64,000 nucleotides of DNA from Oscillospiraceae bacterium (GTDB lineage: Bacteria; Bacillota; Clostridia; Oscillospirales; Oscillospiraceae). The stretch's first letter is position 1. The number at the start of each line of letters is the position of its first letter. Made by a program: the position numbers and the translations under genes. The notes beneath the pieces are model-generated. The model was not told where the DNA came from and did not search any database. It worked only from the letters and a program-made list of their open reading frames with translations. Below, one piece after another: positions 42,120 through 52,415 of the stretch. The stretch covers positions 186,001 through 250,000 of the forward strand of contig CAJTCG010000001.1 in assembly GCA_910574635.1 (NCBI GenBank), written 5' to 3'.

Positions 42120-43150
42120 ACGGTCTTTCTGTCAATCGGGCCTGTTCAGCAGGAGCCGCTTTTTTGGGCGGCATTTCGCTCATTGCCCTTGCTGCGATAT
42201 TTTTGCTCACCAAAAACCCAATGATTGTTTGGTTGGGACTGCTGTTCATCGCACTGGTGTTTGCCTGTGTCGTTCTTTTTATCGTGTTTCTCCGCCGCAA
42301 GCTGGTTTTGTTTTCGGACAGTCTCTGCCGAACAATAGATGATATGCTGGATGGGACAGCCCCACCGCCGCAGATCTATGAGGAAGAAAATCTGTTTTAC
42401 AAAATCAATCACCGGCTGCTACGTCTGTATGAAGTCATGCAGGAGAATCGGGAGCGCGTGGCGAAGGACCGGGCTGATTTGCAGGAATTGATTTCCGACA
42501 TCTCCCATCAGGTGAAAACTCCGATTGCCAACCTCCAGATGGTAAATGCCACCCTGCTGGAGCAGTCCGTGCCGGAGGAAAAGCGGCAGGAGTTTTTACA
42601 GGCGTCCAGCGGACAGCTGGACAAGCTGGATTTTCTCATGCAGGCCATGATCAAGACCTCCCGGCTGGAAACCGGCGTGATTTCTCTGGACAGAAAAACA
42701 CAGCTCCTCTATGATACCCTTGCGGCGGCGCTGGGCGGTATCTTGCTTAACGCCGAAAAGAAAAATATTCATGTAAGTGTGGACTGTTCGCCTGATTTGG
42801 CACTGGCTCATGATAGGAAATGGACTGGCGAGGCCCTGTTCAATCTTCTGGACAACGCCGTGAAGTACACGCCGGAGGGCGGTACGATCCGAGTTTCCGT
42901 TGAAAGCTGGGAGCTGTATGTGAAAATCGACATTGCGGACAGCGGAAAGGGAATCGCGGAAAACCGGCAGGGCATGATCTTCAAACGCTTCTACCGGGAG
43001 GAGGAAGTACATGATGTGGACGGCATCGGCATCGGGCTGTACCTGGCCCGTGAAATTATCACCATGCAGGGCGGATATATCAAGGTCACTTCCGCGCCGG
43101 GACGTGGCTCTGTGTTTTCCGTATTTCTGCCCCGCAAAATCCAGCTATAG
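42116..43150 (+). CDS. Sensor histidine kinase (system 1)
   Basis: 344 residues. Two N-terminal membrane segments (about 12-32 and 36-59) with almost no outside loop, as in intramembrane-sensing kinases paired with ABC exporters. H131 in 'ISDISHQVKTPIANL' is the phosphorylation site. The ATPase domain has N box 'LFNLLDNAVKYTPEGG', G1 'DSGKGI' and G2 'GIGIGL'. Partner of the preceding regulator. Confidence 0.92.
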   Translation: MNGLSVNRACSAGAAFLGGISLIALAAIFLLTKNPMIVWLGLLFIALVFACVVLFIVFLRRKLVLFSDSLCRTIDDMLDGTAPPPQIYEEENLFYKINHRLLRLYEVMQENRERVAKDRADLQELISDISHQVKTPIANLQMVNATLLEQSVPEEKRQEFLQASSGQLDKLDFLMQAMIKTSRLETGVISLDRKTQLLYDTLAAALGGILLNAEKKNIHVSVDCSPDLALAHDRKWTGEALFNLLDNAVKYTPEGGTIRVSVESWELYVKIDIADSGKGIAENRQGMIFKRFYREEEVHDVDGIGIGLYLAREIITMQGGYIKVTSAPGRGSVFSVFLPRKIQL

Positions 43151-43183
43151 GCTCAGTGTTACAGACAACTATGGAGGTGCATG

Positions 43184-43993
43184 ATGGAGCAGTATAAAAG
43201 CAGGTGGGGCGAGTGCCCACAAACAGTAGAAGAACATATCAATATGATTATGGGACGCTATGTGGAAACAAAAGACGTATTTCGGTGTTTTACTCCCAAA
43301 ATAGGGATATTCCCTTATGAGGCGTGTCTGGAAAACATCTTGAAGAGCAAGGATTGGAATCAGCTGAACAATTTTATTTATCAGGAAAATTGTGTACGGA
43401 GCTTCGCCTCGCTGATGAACGGGGACTCTCGCTACTGGTCTTTTCTTGAGATGCTGGAAGCTCTTGCGGTTGGAAACATCAAAGCCTTTGAAATGCTCTT
43501 GCCCGATGAGATTGAGACTGTGACAGATATTTTTCCATTGTACAGACCAGCCACCAATATGCTGATTGGACTTTGGCGAAAGGACAGCGGCGTTTTAGAG
43601 TACGCTGTTCCAAGAGCAAAAAAATTTGCGGACGGAAAAAGACCGCAGTGGGAACGGGCTACAGCAGCCTGTCTGCTTGCGCTGCATGAGAAAAACCCTA
43701 AAGAAGCCGGGATGCAATTAGAAATGATCTGTAAAACGGCTATGCGTACGGATTTCGACTCCGCGTATAAGATGCTTTTTGTTCCGGCGCATGGATTGTA
43801 TCAGCTTGCTGACTATCTATGGGATGCAGAGCTGTTTCAACAGTTGCCTATGCCAAATCACAAGAGCTTTTCCAAAGAATACGCGATTTGGAGAAATACA
43901 GATTATGTACCGCCTACATTGTTTGCAGAATACCCTGAACCCGCCATCAATACTGCCTTAACAAATCCAGGCCCAAAATCCCGTGGTCTGTAA
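43184..43993 (+). CDS. Uncharacterised helical protein in the defence island
   Basis: 269 residues from the second ATG, 6 bases after GGAGG. Mostly alpha-helical: 'YEACLENILKSKDWNQLNNFIYQENCVRS', 'ATAACLLALHEKNPKEAGMQLEMICKTAM'. The layout recalls bacterial immunity proteins of the Imm49 kind, but I cannot assign it. It follows kinase 1 directly and may belong to the same transcript. Confidence 0.55.
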   Translation: MEQYKSRWGECPQTVEEHINMIMGRYVETKDVFRCFTPKIGIFPYEACLENILKSKDWNQLNNFIYQENCVRSFASLMNGDSRYWSFLEMLEALAVGNIKAFEMLLPDEIETVTDIFPLYRPATNMLIGLWRKDSGVLEYAVPRAKKFADGKRPQWERATAACLLALHEKNPKEAGMQLEMICKTAMRTDFDSAYKMLFVPAHGLYQLADYLWDAELFQQLPMPNHKSFSKEYAIWRNTDYVPPTLFAEYPEPAINTALTNPGPKSRGL

Positions 43994-44021
43994 CATTTCT
44001 GTGACAATCGGCTATTACAGT
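43989..44021 (+). promoter_or_regulatory. Operator/promoter copy B of the TGTRACA family
   Basis: TGTAACA (43989) and TGTGACA (44000), 11 bp apart, then TACAGT (44016-44021) as -10, 16 bp from the second half-site. No good -35 is present, as expected for an activator-dependent promoter. Drives the 44061 gene. Confidence 0.6.
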
Positions 44022-44060
44022 ATTGGTCTTGTAAACAACTTAGATTAGGAGGACCCAATC

Positions 44061-44591
44061 ATGGGACTGTTTTCCAAAAAACCGAAAACGCCGGAGTATG
44101 ATCCGGCAGACTGCGAGGCAAAGAAAAAGCGGCTGCGGGAGATTTTTAACGAAACGGTGGAGGACGGCGATAGCTACGAAGTCCTCTACGCCTGCATGTA
44201 TTCTTCCAAATTTGAGGAGGGATTCATTTTTGATACCAACACCACGACGTTCTGCTTCTATGTTATGGGCTACCGGAGAAGTGATTTTCGCATTGTGCTG
44301 ATTCAGGTGGACAGCGCGCTGGAACACCACTCGGAGGCGGTGTTCCTCGATATGGACAGCATTGTCAATGTGTCTTACGATCCCAAGATCCGCAAAGCCT
44401 GTCTGGAATACAGAAAGGACTACGGCAGGTTTGGGGAACTGCTGGACATTGGCGGCACCAGCAGCAAAACCATGTATGGCCCCAAGAACATCCATCAGCC
44501 GGAAGAAAAGGAACGGTTCCTGGACTTTTTGGAGGCGTTCCGGGCCAGATTGGAGCAGAAGGGGTATAAGCTGGATAAATGGAAACGGTAA
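44061..44591 (+). CDS. Uncharacterised protein of the system-1 regulon
   Basis: 176 residues after AGGAGGACC. A charged N-terminus 'MGLFSKKPKTPEYDPADCEAKKKRL' and a beta-rich middle ('TTTFCFYVMGYRRSDFRIVLIQVDSALEHHSEAVFLDMDSI') could be a PH-like fold. No signal peptide. Its promoter carries the shared direct repeat. Confidence 0.55.
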   Translation: MGLFSKKPKTPEYDPADCEAKKKRLREIFNETVEDGDSYEVLYACMYSSKFEEGFIFDTNTTTFCFYVMGYRRSDFRIVLIQVDSALEHHSEAVFLDMDSIVNVSYDPKIRKACLEYRKDYGRFGELLDIGGTSSKTMYGPKNIHQPEEKERFLDFLEAFRARLEQKGYKLDKWKR

Positions 44592-44613
44592 ATCTCTATT
44601 TGGAGGTATAGAG

Positions 44614-45165
44614 ATGATTGACACAATTATGCCTGATACCTTACCTGTCAATGGAAAAGAATATAAGATTATCAGGCTTTTGGGAAAAGGTAAAGGCGGT
44701 TATTCCTATTTGGCAAGCGATGGAGAGCGGCAGTATGTCTTAAAGCAAATACACCACGAACCATGCAGTTATTATCAGTTTGGGAATAAGCTTCAGGCAG
44801 AGATAAATGATTATGACAGATTGAAAAAAATTGGTATCAGAGTTCCCGAAATGATAGATGCGGACATAGAAAATGAAAGAATTTTAAAAGAATATATTGA
44901 TGGCAGCACCATATTTGAACTTGTAAAATCTGATTGTATGAAAAATGAATACATGGAACAAGTAAAGGCTATGTGCATGCTGCTCTATCCTGCGAACACA
45001 AATATTGATTATTTTCCTACAAATTTTGTGGTGCAGAACGGATTGCTGTATTATATTGATTTTGAATGTAACGACTATATGGAGGAATGGGATTTTGAGA
45101 ACTGGGGGATTTTGTACTGGTCAAAAACAGAGGAGTTTCTGAAATATTTGGCGGAACATTCGTAA
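44614..45165 (+). CDS. Protein-kinase-fold protein
   Basis: 183 residues. 'IRLLGKGKGGYSYLA' is a glycine-rich loop and 'QYVLKQI' has the ATP-anchoring lysine. 'NIDYFPTNFVVQNGLLYYIDFECNDY' replaces the HRDxxxxN...DFG stretch: N is present, D is displaced, and DFE stands for DFG. This is short for a kinase (usually at least 250) and could be an atypical or inactive kinase or a small-molecule phosphotransferase. GC content is clearly lower than in neighbours, suggesting separate acquisition. Confidence 0.65.
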   Translation: MIDTIMPDTLPVNGKEYKIIRLLGKGKGGYSYLASDGERQYVLKQIHHEPCSYYQFGNKLQAEINDYDRLKKIGIRVPEMIDADIENERILKEYIDGSTIFELVKSDCMKNEYMEQVKAMCMLLYPANTNIDYFPTNFVVQNGLLYYIDFECNDYMEEWDFENWGILYWSKTEEFLKYLAEHS

Positions 45166-45219
45166 TGATAAATTGTCAAGAAATATAGTTTGCATCGTAA
45201 GACAGAAAATCCTGTAGAC

Positions 45220-45241
45220 TGTGACAATTAGCGGTTATAGT
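45220..45241 (+). promoter_or_regulatory. Operator/promoter copy C of the TGTRACA family
   Basis: TGTGACA (45220-45226) followed 16 bp later by TATAGT (45236-45241). The upstream partner half-site is not recognisable, but the preceding AAAATCCTGT block is shared with copies B and D. Drives the CPBP gene. Confidence 0.5.
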
Positions 45242-45275
45242 ATCAGCACCTTATTCAAACCAAGGAGGTTATTTG

Positions 45276-46145
45276 ATGGAACCGCAATCTTCTTCCTTTT
45301 CAACAGCTAAAACGCTCGTAAGCATAGTTACCTATTTTCTATTGTTTTTGGCTGGAGATTTGGTGAACAGCATCGTTTTCGACCAGCTTTTTTCACTTGT
45401 CAAATTCCAAAATGCAAGTTTCTATGTCATATTGAGAATGTTGGGCTGTACTTTTGTTACTGCGTTTCTCTTTTGGCTTTACACAAATAAGGCTCTGCAT
45501 TTGAAGATGAGCGATTTCAAAATTACATGGAACATCCGAGGCTGGAGCGTTCTTTTATCTGTTCTCTTACCTGTCTTTGTTGTCACTGCTTTTCTGGTCA
45601 TAGGCAAAGCAGAAACGCATTTGTCCGCGCCCGGTGAAAGCGTCTTTATCATAATCGCTTCTATAATTACCGCCTTGAAAGCCGGTGTGCTGGAGGAAAT
45701 GCTGTTTCGCGGTTTTATCATGACGCTGCTTGAGCGAAAATGGAATCAATACGCTGCTATACTGGCGCCATCGCTCCTTTTTGGCCTGGCGCATATTCCG
45801 TCTATGGAATACTTTACGATTGCAGGTGTTTTGCTTTTAGTTATAAGCGGTACGCTGGTGGGCGTTATGTTTTCACTTGCCGCATATAAAGGAAATTCCA
45901 TCAGTAACGGGGCGCTTATGCACGCTGTATGGAATTTTGTTATGGTCACAGACATACTGCACATTACTACCGCAGAGGGAGCGTATGGCAACCCAATCTG
46001 TTCCATTATCATTCCTTCGAACAATATATGGCTGACAGGCGGCGGATTTGGTGTGGAATCTTCTTTGATTGCTGTGATCGGATATGCGCTTGTCTGCGCT
46101 TTCCTTGCTTTTAAGAAGGAACCCTCAACCAAACGATTGCCCTGA
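45276..46145 (+). CDS. CPBP-family intramembrane metalloprotease
   Basis: 289 residues, about eight membrane segments. 'LEEMLFRGFIM' is the EExxxR motif 1, 'FGLAHIPS' motif 2 and 'NGALMHAVWNF' motif 3, giving Glu and His metal ligands. Members act in prenyl-protein processing, bacteriocin self-immunity or peptide maturation. Here an envelope-defence role is likely from context. ATG preferred over the adjacent TTG, after AAGGAGG. Confidence 0.85.
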   Translation: MEPQSSSFSTAKTLVSIVTYFLLFLAGDLVNSIVFDQLFSLVKFQNASFYVILRMLGCTFVTAFLFWLYTNKALHLKMSDFKITWNIRGWSVLLSVLLPVFVVTAFLVIGKAETHLSAPGESVFIIIASIITALKAGVLEEMLFRGFIMTLLERKWNQYAAILAPSLLFGLAHIPSMEYFTIAGVLLLVISGTLVGVMFSLAAYKGNSISNGALMHAVWNFVMVTDILHITTAEGAYGNPICSIIIPSNNIWLTGGGFGVESSLIAVIGYALVCAFLAFKKEPSTKRLP

Positions 46146-46190
46146 AATATCACAGGATTGTAACATTTCAAGGCAAAAAATCCTGTGGCC

Positions 46191-46223
46191 TGTGACATTT
46201 CTGTGAGGATTGGCTGTTAGGAT
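46191..46223 (+). promoter_or_regulatory. Operator/promoter copy D of the TGTRACA family
   Basis: TGTGACA (46191) and TGTGAGG (46202), 11 bp apart, then TAGGAT (46218-46223) as -10 at the same 16-bp offset. A further TGTAACA is at 46159. Drives the FtsX-type exporter. Confidence 0.6.
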
Positions 46224-46253
46224 GACGGCATCACAGAAAGGATGGTGCTTACC

Positions 46254-46919
46254 ATGAGCATTTTGCAAACAACCGATCTCAAAAAACACTACGGCACAGA
46301 GCCAAATATCACAAAGGCCCTGGACGGCGTGACCCTCTCCATTGAGCAGGGGGAATTTGTCGCCATCGTGGGGACCTCTGGCAGCGGCAAGTCCACGCTG
46401 CTGAACATGATGGGCGGACTGGATGTGCCCACCTCTGGCAGCGTCAAAGTGAAGGACAAAGAACTGGCCGACCTGAAGGACGAACAGCTCACCATTTTCC
46501 GCCGCCGCAACATCGGGTTCATCTTCCAGAACTATAACCTTGTCCCCGTTCTGAATGTCTATGAAAATATCGTTCTGCCCGTGGAGCTGGACGGCGATAC
46601 AGTAGACCAAAAATTCATGGGTGAGGTGGTGCGCCTGCTGGCTCTGGAGGACAAGCTGAACAGTATGCCCAATAACCTCTCCGGCGGACAGCAGCAGCGT
46701 GTGGCCATCGCACGGGCCCTTGTCTCCAAACCAGCCATCGTTCTGGCTGACGAGCCCACCGGCAATCTGGACAGCCGAACCAGCGCCGATGTGCTGGGGC
46801 TTTTGAAAGCCACCAGTAGTAAGTTCCACCAGACCCTGGTGATGATTACCCACAACAACGAGATCGCCCAGCTTGCCGACCGCATCATCCGCATTGAGGA
46901 CGGCAGGATTTCCCAGTAA
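46254..46919 (+). CDS. ABC exporter ATPase (BceA/MacB type), system 1
   Basis: 221 residues. Walker A 'GTSGSGKST' (40-48), signature '[15 protein letters not shown]', Walker B '[14 protein letters not shown]', H-loop 'MITHNN'. The '[24 protein letters not shown]' Q-loop region is typical of the MacB/BceA/LolD group that energises FtsX-type permeases. Next to its permease and under the shared operator, it probably detoxifies or senses peptide antibiotics with system 1. Confidence 0.92.
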   Translation: MSILQTTDLKKHYGTEPNITKALDGVTLSIEQGEFVAIVGTSGSGKSTLLNMMGGLDVPTSGSVKVKDKELADLKDEQLTIFRRRNIGFIFQNYNLVPVLNVYENIVLPVELDGDTVDQKFMGEVVRLLALEDKLNSMPNNLSGGQQQRVAIARALVSKPAIVLADEPTGNLDSRTSADVLGLLKATSSKFHQTLVMITHNNEIAQLADRIIRIEDGRISQ

Positions 46920-46932
46920 GGAGGGCGTAGGC

Positions 46933-49503
46933 ATGAACGATATTTTATTCGGCAACAACAACGGCGCGGTCATTAAGAAACTGTCGGGCCGCTATTTCAA
47001 GGCCAGCAAAAGCCGGAACATCATTGCGATTATCGCGATCATTCTGACGACTATCCTCTTTACCACCATTTTCACCCTGGGTTCCGGCCTTCTGGACACG
47101 GTCCACGATCAGAACATCCGCAAGGCCGGCGGTGACGGGCAGGCGGCCCTGACCTATATCAGCGACGAGGTTTACAACAATGTGGCAGGAAATCCTCTGA
47201 TTGACCGCATCGCCTATACAAAGGCGGTTTCCTACCGGTTGAAAAATCCAGGCCTGGAACATTGGCGGTCTGATATTTGGTATATGGACGATACCGCCCT
47301 GGAATTTGCCCGCTATACCCCCACAACAGGCCGCCGGCCCGAGGCGGAAAACGAGATCATCGCGGACACAAAGACGCTGGATGCCCTGGGCGTCCCGGCG
47401 CGGGTGGGGGAGACGGTCTCTCTGACCTATGAGGTCAAGGGCATGGTGTATACCACCGATTTTACCCTCTGCGGCTTTTGGGAGACCGACAGCTTGAGCA
47501 ACATCGGGCGGCTGATCGTATCAAAAGCCTTTATTGACGCTCATTCGGACATTCTGACTTATACCTACCCCGTGGACAACGACTATTCTGGTGTTGTGAC
47601 CGCCTATATCATGTTTCAGGGGAGCGGCAACGCGGAGAGCCGCCTGCACCAGCTTCTCTCCGAGGCGGGTTATACCTGCGACACCATGGGCGGAACTCCA
47701 GAGGACAGCAACTATATCATTGCGGGCATCAGTCCCGCTTACCAGAGCGGCGCGTTGTCAGAAAACCCTGCCATGCTGATTTCCGGCATCGCGGGTGTTC
47801 TGCTGATTATCATCACGGGTTATCTGATTATCTACAACATTTTTCAGATTTCCGTCATTCAGGATATTCAATCCTACGGGCAGCTCAAGACCCTGGGCAC
47901 CACAAAGCGCCAGATTAAGCGACTGATTAACCGGCAGGCCCTCCGGCTCTCCGCCGTTGGCATCCCCATTGGATTACTGATTGGCTTTGTGATTGGACGT
48001 GCCCTGGTGCCATTCCTGATGAATGGTACAACCTATACCGCCGATGCCGGGGTCAGCGTGACAGTCAATCCGCTGATTTTCCTTGGCTCTGCCGCCTTTG
48101 CCCTGCTGACCGTCTTTATCAGTGTCCGCAAGCCCGCCAAAATCGCCGGAACAGTTTCGGCCATTGAGGCCATCCGCTATACGGAAAACAACACAGCGGC
48201 GTTTGGAAAGCATAAGGTCAAGGACAAGAAGTCCACCCACGGCGCGAAGCTCCACTTTATGGCGCTGGCCAACCTGGGCCGCAACCGCAAGCGAACCGTG
48301 CTGGTCATCGTGTCCATGACACTGAGCTTGGTTCTGTTCAACACGGTGTTTACCCTGTCCAGCGGATTTGATATTGACAAGTATATCGAGAAGTTTTTGA
48401 ACACCGATTTTGTGATCTCCACCGCGGACTATTTCCAGTACCAGTTCGAAAAGAGCGAGGGCGATTTGTCGGAGAGCTTTATTGAAGCCGTCCGACAGAA
48501 CGAAAACTTTGCCGACGGCGGCAGGCTCTATACCTCCCGCCTTTTAGAGGAAAACTTTTCCACCGACCACCCTGCGTTTACGAACTACAATAAGGACGAG
48601 AACGGCAACCCCTTTGTGGATCTGTATGGCGCGGATGATTTTGTGCTGAACACCATGGAGGCCGTGGAGGGAACCATCGACCTGGAACAGCTAAAAACGG
48701 GCAGGTATATCCTGCTGAGCGTGGAGTGCATGGACGATGGGACGGTCATCGACAATCCGAATATCCATGCTGGGGATACCATTCGGCTGTACCATATCCG
48801 AACGGACGGCCTCTTCGGCAGCATTGGGGAGAGCTATGAATTTACCATCATGGCAAAGGTCCGAAAAAACGAAAACACCACTACCACCCGCAACACGGGA
48901 GCCTCGCGGCTCTATCTCCCCACAGAAATTTATTTGCCTCTCTGCGATCAGCCGCATTTGGTCAACTTCCCCTTCACCGTGAAGGCGGGGACGGAGGTCG
49001 CAATGGAGGAATTTTTGAACAGCTATATCGACAGCGTAGAGCCCAGCATGGACTTTGAGTCCAAGGCAACCTATGTCAGCTCCTTTGACAACCTGACTTC
49101 CATGATTATTACGATTGGCGGGGCGTTGAGCATCATCATCGGCATCATAGGGATTGCTAACTTTGTCAACTCCGTTCTGACCAGCGTAATTACCCGAAAA
49201 AAAGAATTTGCCATGCTGCAAAGCATAGGTATGACCGGAAAGCAGTTAAAGCGTATGCTCTCTTTTGAAGGGCTGTACTACGCGGTGGGAACGATTATCA
49301 CATCCGCCGTCCTGGGCGTTTTGTTCTCGGTGGTGATCGTAAGGGGCATTTCCAGCGGGATCTGGTTTTTCACCTACCAATTTGTCATGTGGCCCATGCT
49401 GGTGGTCTATCCGCTTCTGCTCCTGTTTGCGGCCACAATACCGGTGCTTATGTACCGGAAGATCGCAAAGGTCAGTATCATTGAGCGGCTACGTCAAAAC
49501 TGA
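46933..49503 (+). CDS. FtsX-type ABC permease, system 1
   Basis: 856 residues. One N-terminal membrane segment (about 28-50), a large extracellular domain, three segments (about 295-415) forming the first FtsX domain, a second extracellular domain, and three more at the C-terminus with '[25 protein letters not shown]'. Two FtsX domains plus large loops are the architecture of macrolide/peptide exporters of the BceB-related kind. Co-transcribed with the ATPase. Confidence 0.9.
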   Translation: MNDILFGNNNGAVIKKLSGRYFKASKSRNIIAIIAIILTTILFTTIFTLGSGLLDTVHDQNIRKAGGDGQAALTYISDEVYNNVAGNPLIDRIAYTKAVSYRLKNPGLEHWRSDIWYMDDTALEFARYTPTTGRRPEAENEIIADTKTLDALGVPARVGETVSLTYEVKGMVYTTDFTLCGFWETDSLSNIGRLIVSKAFIDAHSDILTYTYPVDNDYSGVVTAYIMFQGSGNAESRLHQLLSEAGYTCDTMGGTPEDSNYIIAGISPAYQSGALSENPAMLISGIAGVLLIIITGYLIIYNIFQISVIQDIQSYGQLKTLGTTKRQIKRLINRQALRLSAVGIPIGLLIGFVIGRALVPFLMNGTTYTADAGVSVTVNPLIFLGSAAFALLTVFISVRKPAKIAGTVSAIEAIRYTENNTAAFGKHKVKDKKSTHGAKLHFMALANLGRNRKRTVLVIVSMTLSLVLFNTVFTLSSGFDIDKYIEKFLNTDFVISTADYFQYQFEKSEGDLSESFIEAVRQNENFADGGRLYTSRLLEENFSTDHPAFTNYNKDENGNPFVDLYGADDFVLNTMEAVEGTIDLEQLKTGRYILLSVECMDDGTVIDNPNIHAGDTIRLYHIRTDGLFGSIGESYEFTIMAKVRKNENTTTTRNTGASRLYLPTEIYLPLCDQPHLVNFPFTVKAGTEVAMEEFLNSYIDSVEPSMDFESKATYVSSFDNLTSMIITIGGALSIIIGIIGIANFVNSVLTSVITRKKEFAMLQSIGMTGKQLKRMLSFEGLYYAVGTIITSAVLGVLFSVVIVRGISSGIWFFTYQFVMWPMLVVYPLLLLFAATIPVLMYRKIAKVSIIERLRQN

Positions 49504-49513
49504 ACGCTTGCCT

Positions 49514-49560
49514 GGAAACCGGAGGCAATATGCCCCCGGTTTCCGAATGTCAATCTTTTT
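49514..49560 (+). terminator. Terminator after the system-1 permease
   Basis: GGAAACCGG / CCGGTTTCC stem, then a T-run ending at 49560. Confidence 0.75.
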
Positions 49561-49597
49561 ACTCTTTAAGATAGAATAAAACGTGTGGAGGAATATT

Positions 49598-50470
49598 ATG
49601 AAACAGTTTTTATGTGGAATCCTGGCGTTAGCCTGTCTTGCAGGTCTGACCGCCTGTGGCGGCAAAGAAGAAGTGCCTACATCGGTTGCCAGCAAGGGGA
49701 CGGCACAGGAGCAGTGCCATATCTATACAACTCAAGTACAGTACACAGGCGAGGATGACCCTGTGCAATATCTGGAAATTGCGGCCCGAAGCGCCCATCT
49801 TCTTGCCGAGCTGGAGGATAAAGCGGGGGCCTTTGTTGCGGACTTCTACAACTATCAGGCTATGGATGATGCCGGTACGCCGCTGTATACCATGAACGGG
49901 ATGCAGTTTGCGGAAGAAATCGACCCTAACGGACACTGTATTCGAGTGAGCAGGAACTACTTTGCACATAACCCAATCGAAACTGCGGACGGCAGTAATT
50001 TGACGGAGCAGTTTGTTTATGATGATCTGACGCTGAATCTCCTGGTGCCGGAAAAATATCAGGATATGGAAGAAGATATTGTCGCAGCACACCGGGAGCG
50101 TTTTTATTTTGAAAAGGTCGAAGCGGAGAACTCTTATAACCAGGAGGCCGGAATCAGCGACAGAATGAATATTGCAAAAGAGGACCTGAAAATTAACATC
50201 ATCTATGTAAAAGACGGTCAGGACTATTCTTCCTTCCGTTCAGACTGTGCCCCGCAGACCGGCTGTCATGTGGAGGACCCCGTTGTGCAGATTTACACCG
50301 GCAATATTCATTGTAACTACGCCCATAGCTTTATGAGCCAGTGGGTCTATATTCCCTCGGAAGCGGAGAGTGCGGAGGAGGCTTATCAAGAAATCTCGGA
50401 CATGATTCGCTCCTGCGGAGCGGAGGAAAGCGTACAGAAACTGGTCGCATCTGCTGTGGCAAATTCATAG
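49598..50470 (+). CDS. Lipoprotein of unknown function
   Basis: 290 residues. 'MKQFLCGILALACLAGLTAC' is a lipoprotein signal with lipobox LTAC, Cys20 being the acylated residue. The mature part is acidic and unrecognised. It lies between two peptide-sensing modules and could be a surface immunity or binding protein. ATG after GGAGGAATATT. Confidence 0.75.
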   Translation: MKQFLCGILALACLAGLTACGGKEEVPTSVASKGTAQEQCHIYTTQVQYTGEDDPVQYLEIAARSAHLLAELEDKAGAFVADFYNYQAMDDAGTPLYTMNGMQFAEEIDPNGHCIRVSRNYFAHNPIETADGSNLTEQFVYDDLTLNLLVPEKYQDMEEDIVAAHRERFYFEKVEAENSYNQEAGISDRMNIAKEDLKINIIYVKDGQDYSSFRSDCAPQTGCHVEDPVVQIYTGNIHCNYAHSFMSQWVYIPSEAESAEEAYQEISDMIRSCGAEESVQKLVASAVANS

Positions 50471-50585
50471 GTGAACCTTTGTTTCGACACTTGGCATCTC
50501 CGCACTTGAACAAAATATTAACAGCCTTACGGCGGTTTTGAAATTTTATGGTCAATTTTCCCATGCCAAGAAAATTTTAAGATTT

Positions 50586-50619
50586 GTGTCATAAGGGAGT
50601 AAAAATTGAGTGCTATCCT
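50586..50619 (+). promoter_or_regulatory. Regulated promoter S-A before system 2
   Basis: GTGTCA (50586), GAGTAA (50597) and GAGTGC (50608) recur every 11 bp, followed by TATCCT (50614-50619) as -10. The same block occurs at 52421 and 57625. Probably autoregulation of system 2. Confidence 0.55.
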
Positions 50620-50687
50620 TTGACTTGGACAAGGCACAAGCTGAGAGTTAGAGACATATTGGCAGACGCAGAGGAAAGAGGTTGTAT

Positions 50688-51368
50688 ATGAGTAAAATAT
50701 TGCTGCTTGAAGATGACCTGAGCCTGATCAATGGGCTTTCATTTGCGTTTTTCAAACAAGGGTATGAATTGGAGGTCGCCCGGACCGTCAGGGAAGCAGA
50801 GGCCGTTTGGGCAGACGGGAGATACGATTTGTTGATTTTGGACGTGTCCCTCCCGGACGGTTCCGGCTTTGAGGTCTGCAAAATCGTCCGTCAGACCTCC
50901 AAGGTGCCGATCATCTTCCTGACGGCCTCGGACGAGGAGGTCAGCATCATCATGGGCTTGGACATCGGCGGCGACGACTACATCACCAAGCCCTTCAAGC
51001 TGGGGGTGCTGCTCTCCCGGATCAATGCCCTGCTTCGCCGCTCCAAGGACTTCGCGGATACGGAGCTATGCTCCAACGGCCTGCGGGTGGAGATGGTGAA
51101 GGGACAGGTTTACAAGGGCGATACGCTCCTTGACCTGACGGCGGGGGAGTATAAGCTGCTGTGCCTGTTGATGCAAAATCCCAATGTGGTTCTATCCAAG
51201 GAGCAGATATTAGATAAGCTGTGGGACTGCCAGGGCAGCTATATCGACAATAATACGCTGTCCGTCTACATCCGCAGGCTCCGGGAAAAGGTAGAGGACG
51301 ACCCCAGCCACCCGCAGAAAATCGTAACTGTCTGGCGCATGGGCTATAAGTGGAATGTGGTGGGTTGA
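50688..51368 (+). CDS. OmpR-family response regulator (system 2)
   Basis: 226 residues. Acidic D9/D10, phosphoacceptor D52 ('LLILDVSLPDG'), T79, K101 ('TKPFK'). Winged helix with 'LTAGEYKLLCLLMQ' and 'DNNTLSVYIRRLREKVE'. ATG preferred over the TTG two codons upstream. Six bases separate it from its kinase gene. Confidence 0.92.
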   Translation: MSKILLLEDDLSLINGLSFAFFKQGYELEVARTVREAEAVWADGRYDLLILDVSLPDGSGFEVCKIVRQTSKVPIIFLTASDEEVSIIMGLDIGGDDYITKPFKLGVLLSRINALLRRSKDFADTELCSNGLRVEMVKGQVYKGDTLLDLTAGEYKLLCLLMQNPNVVLSKEQILDKLWDCQGSYIDNNTLSVYIRRLREKVEDDPSHPQKIVTVWRMGYKWNVVG

Positions 51369-51374
51369 GTCGGG

Positions 51375-52415
51375 ATGATGAGAATGCTGACAAACGCGGC
51401 GATCAAGCGGCTGTTTCTGGAAATTTCTCTCTGCCTGGCAAGCATTGTTGTCCTGTCTCAGCTGGCGGTACGCCTGCTACCTGACTGGGCTCCTCTTTGC
51501 CTGCTGGTGCTCTCACTGCTGACAGCCGGGGGGATCCTGGCAAGCTGTATCCGCTATTTTCTCCAGCAGGAGCGGACCCTTGAGGAAGCGCAGGCCCAAA
51601 TCAACGCCCTCCTGTCCGGGGACTGCACAGCCCGCATTTCCTGCGATGAGGACGGGGAACTGTTTAAGCTGTTCCACAGCGTCAACACCATGGCGGCTGT
51701 CATGGCGGCGCACGCCAACAAGGAAACCCAGGCGAAAGAGTTTTTGAAAAATACCATCGCGGATATTTCCCACCAGTTGAAAACGCCGCTGGCCGCTTTG
51801 AATATCTATAACGGCCTGCTGCAGGGGGAAGCGGCGGACCTGCCAAATATCAGGGAGTTTGCCGATCTGTCGGAGCAGGAGCTGGACCGTATCGAAACGC
51901 TGGTGCAGAACCTCTTGAAGATCACCAGGCTGGACGCCGGAACGCTGGTCACCCAAAAGGCCCTGGAGAATGTGGGGGATATGATGGGCGAGATTGAGCA
52001 GCATTTTTCCTATCGGGCCAGACAGGAGCAGAAAACCCTCCAATTCTCCGGCCCAGAGACCACGATGCTTTTCTGCGACCGGGAGTGGTTCATGGAGGCG
52101 GTCAGTAACCTTGCAAAAAACGCCCTGGACCACACCAAAAGCGGGGACACCGTTTCCATCTCGTGGAGAGAACTGCCCAGTCAGGTGCGCATCACCGTGA
52201 CAGACACCGGGAGTGGCATCCACCCGGAGGACATATACCACATCTTCAAACGGTTTTACCGCAGCCGGTTTTCTAAGGACACCCAGGGCGTCGGCCTGGG
52301 CCTCCCTCTGGCAAAGGCCATCATTGAGGCCCATGACGGTATGATCCAGGTGGACAGCGCATTGGGCCGGGGAAGCATTTTTACGGTCAACCTGCCAATT
52401 CCAACAAAATTGTAG
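51375..52415 (+). CDS. Sensor histidine kinase (system 2)
   Basis: 346 residues. Two N-terminal membrane segments (about 13-33 and 38-60), H133 in 'IADISHQLKTPLAAL', N box 'AVSNLAKNALDHTKSG', G1 'DTGSGI', G2 'GVGLGL'. It has the short-loop intramembrane-sensing layout. Its last codons 'LPIPTKL' and the 22 bases encoding them are identical to those of the system-3 kinase. Confidence 0.92.
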   Translation: MMRMLTNAAIKRLFLEISLCLASIVVLSQLAVRLLPDWAPLCLLVLSLLTAGGILASCIRYFLQQERTLEEAQAQINALLSGDCTARISCDEDGELFKLFHSVNTMAAVMAAHANKETQAKEFLKNTIADISHQLKTPLAALNIYNGLLQGEAADLPNIREFADLSEQELDRIETLVQNLLKITRLDAGTLVTQKALENVGDMMGEIEQHFSYRARQEQKTLQFSGPETTMLFCDREWFMEAVSNLAKNALDHTKSGDTVSISWRELPSQVRITVTDTGSGIHPEDIYHIFKRFYRSRFSKDTQGVGLGLPLAKAIIEAHDGMIQVDSALGRGSIFTVNLPIPTKL

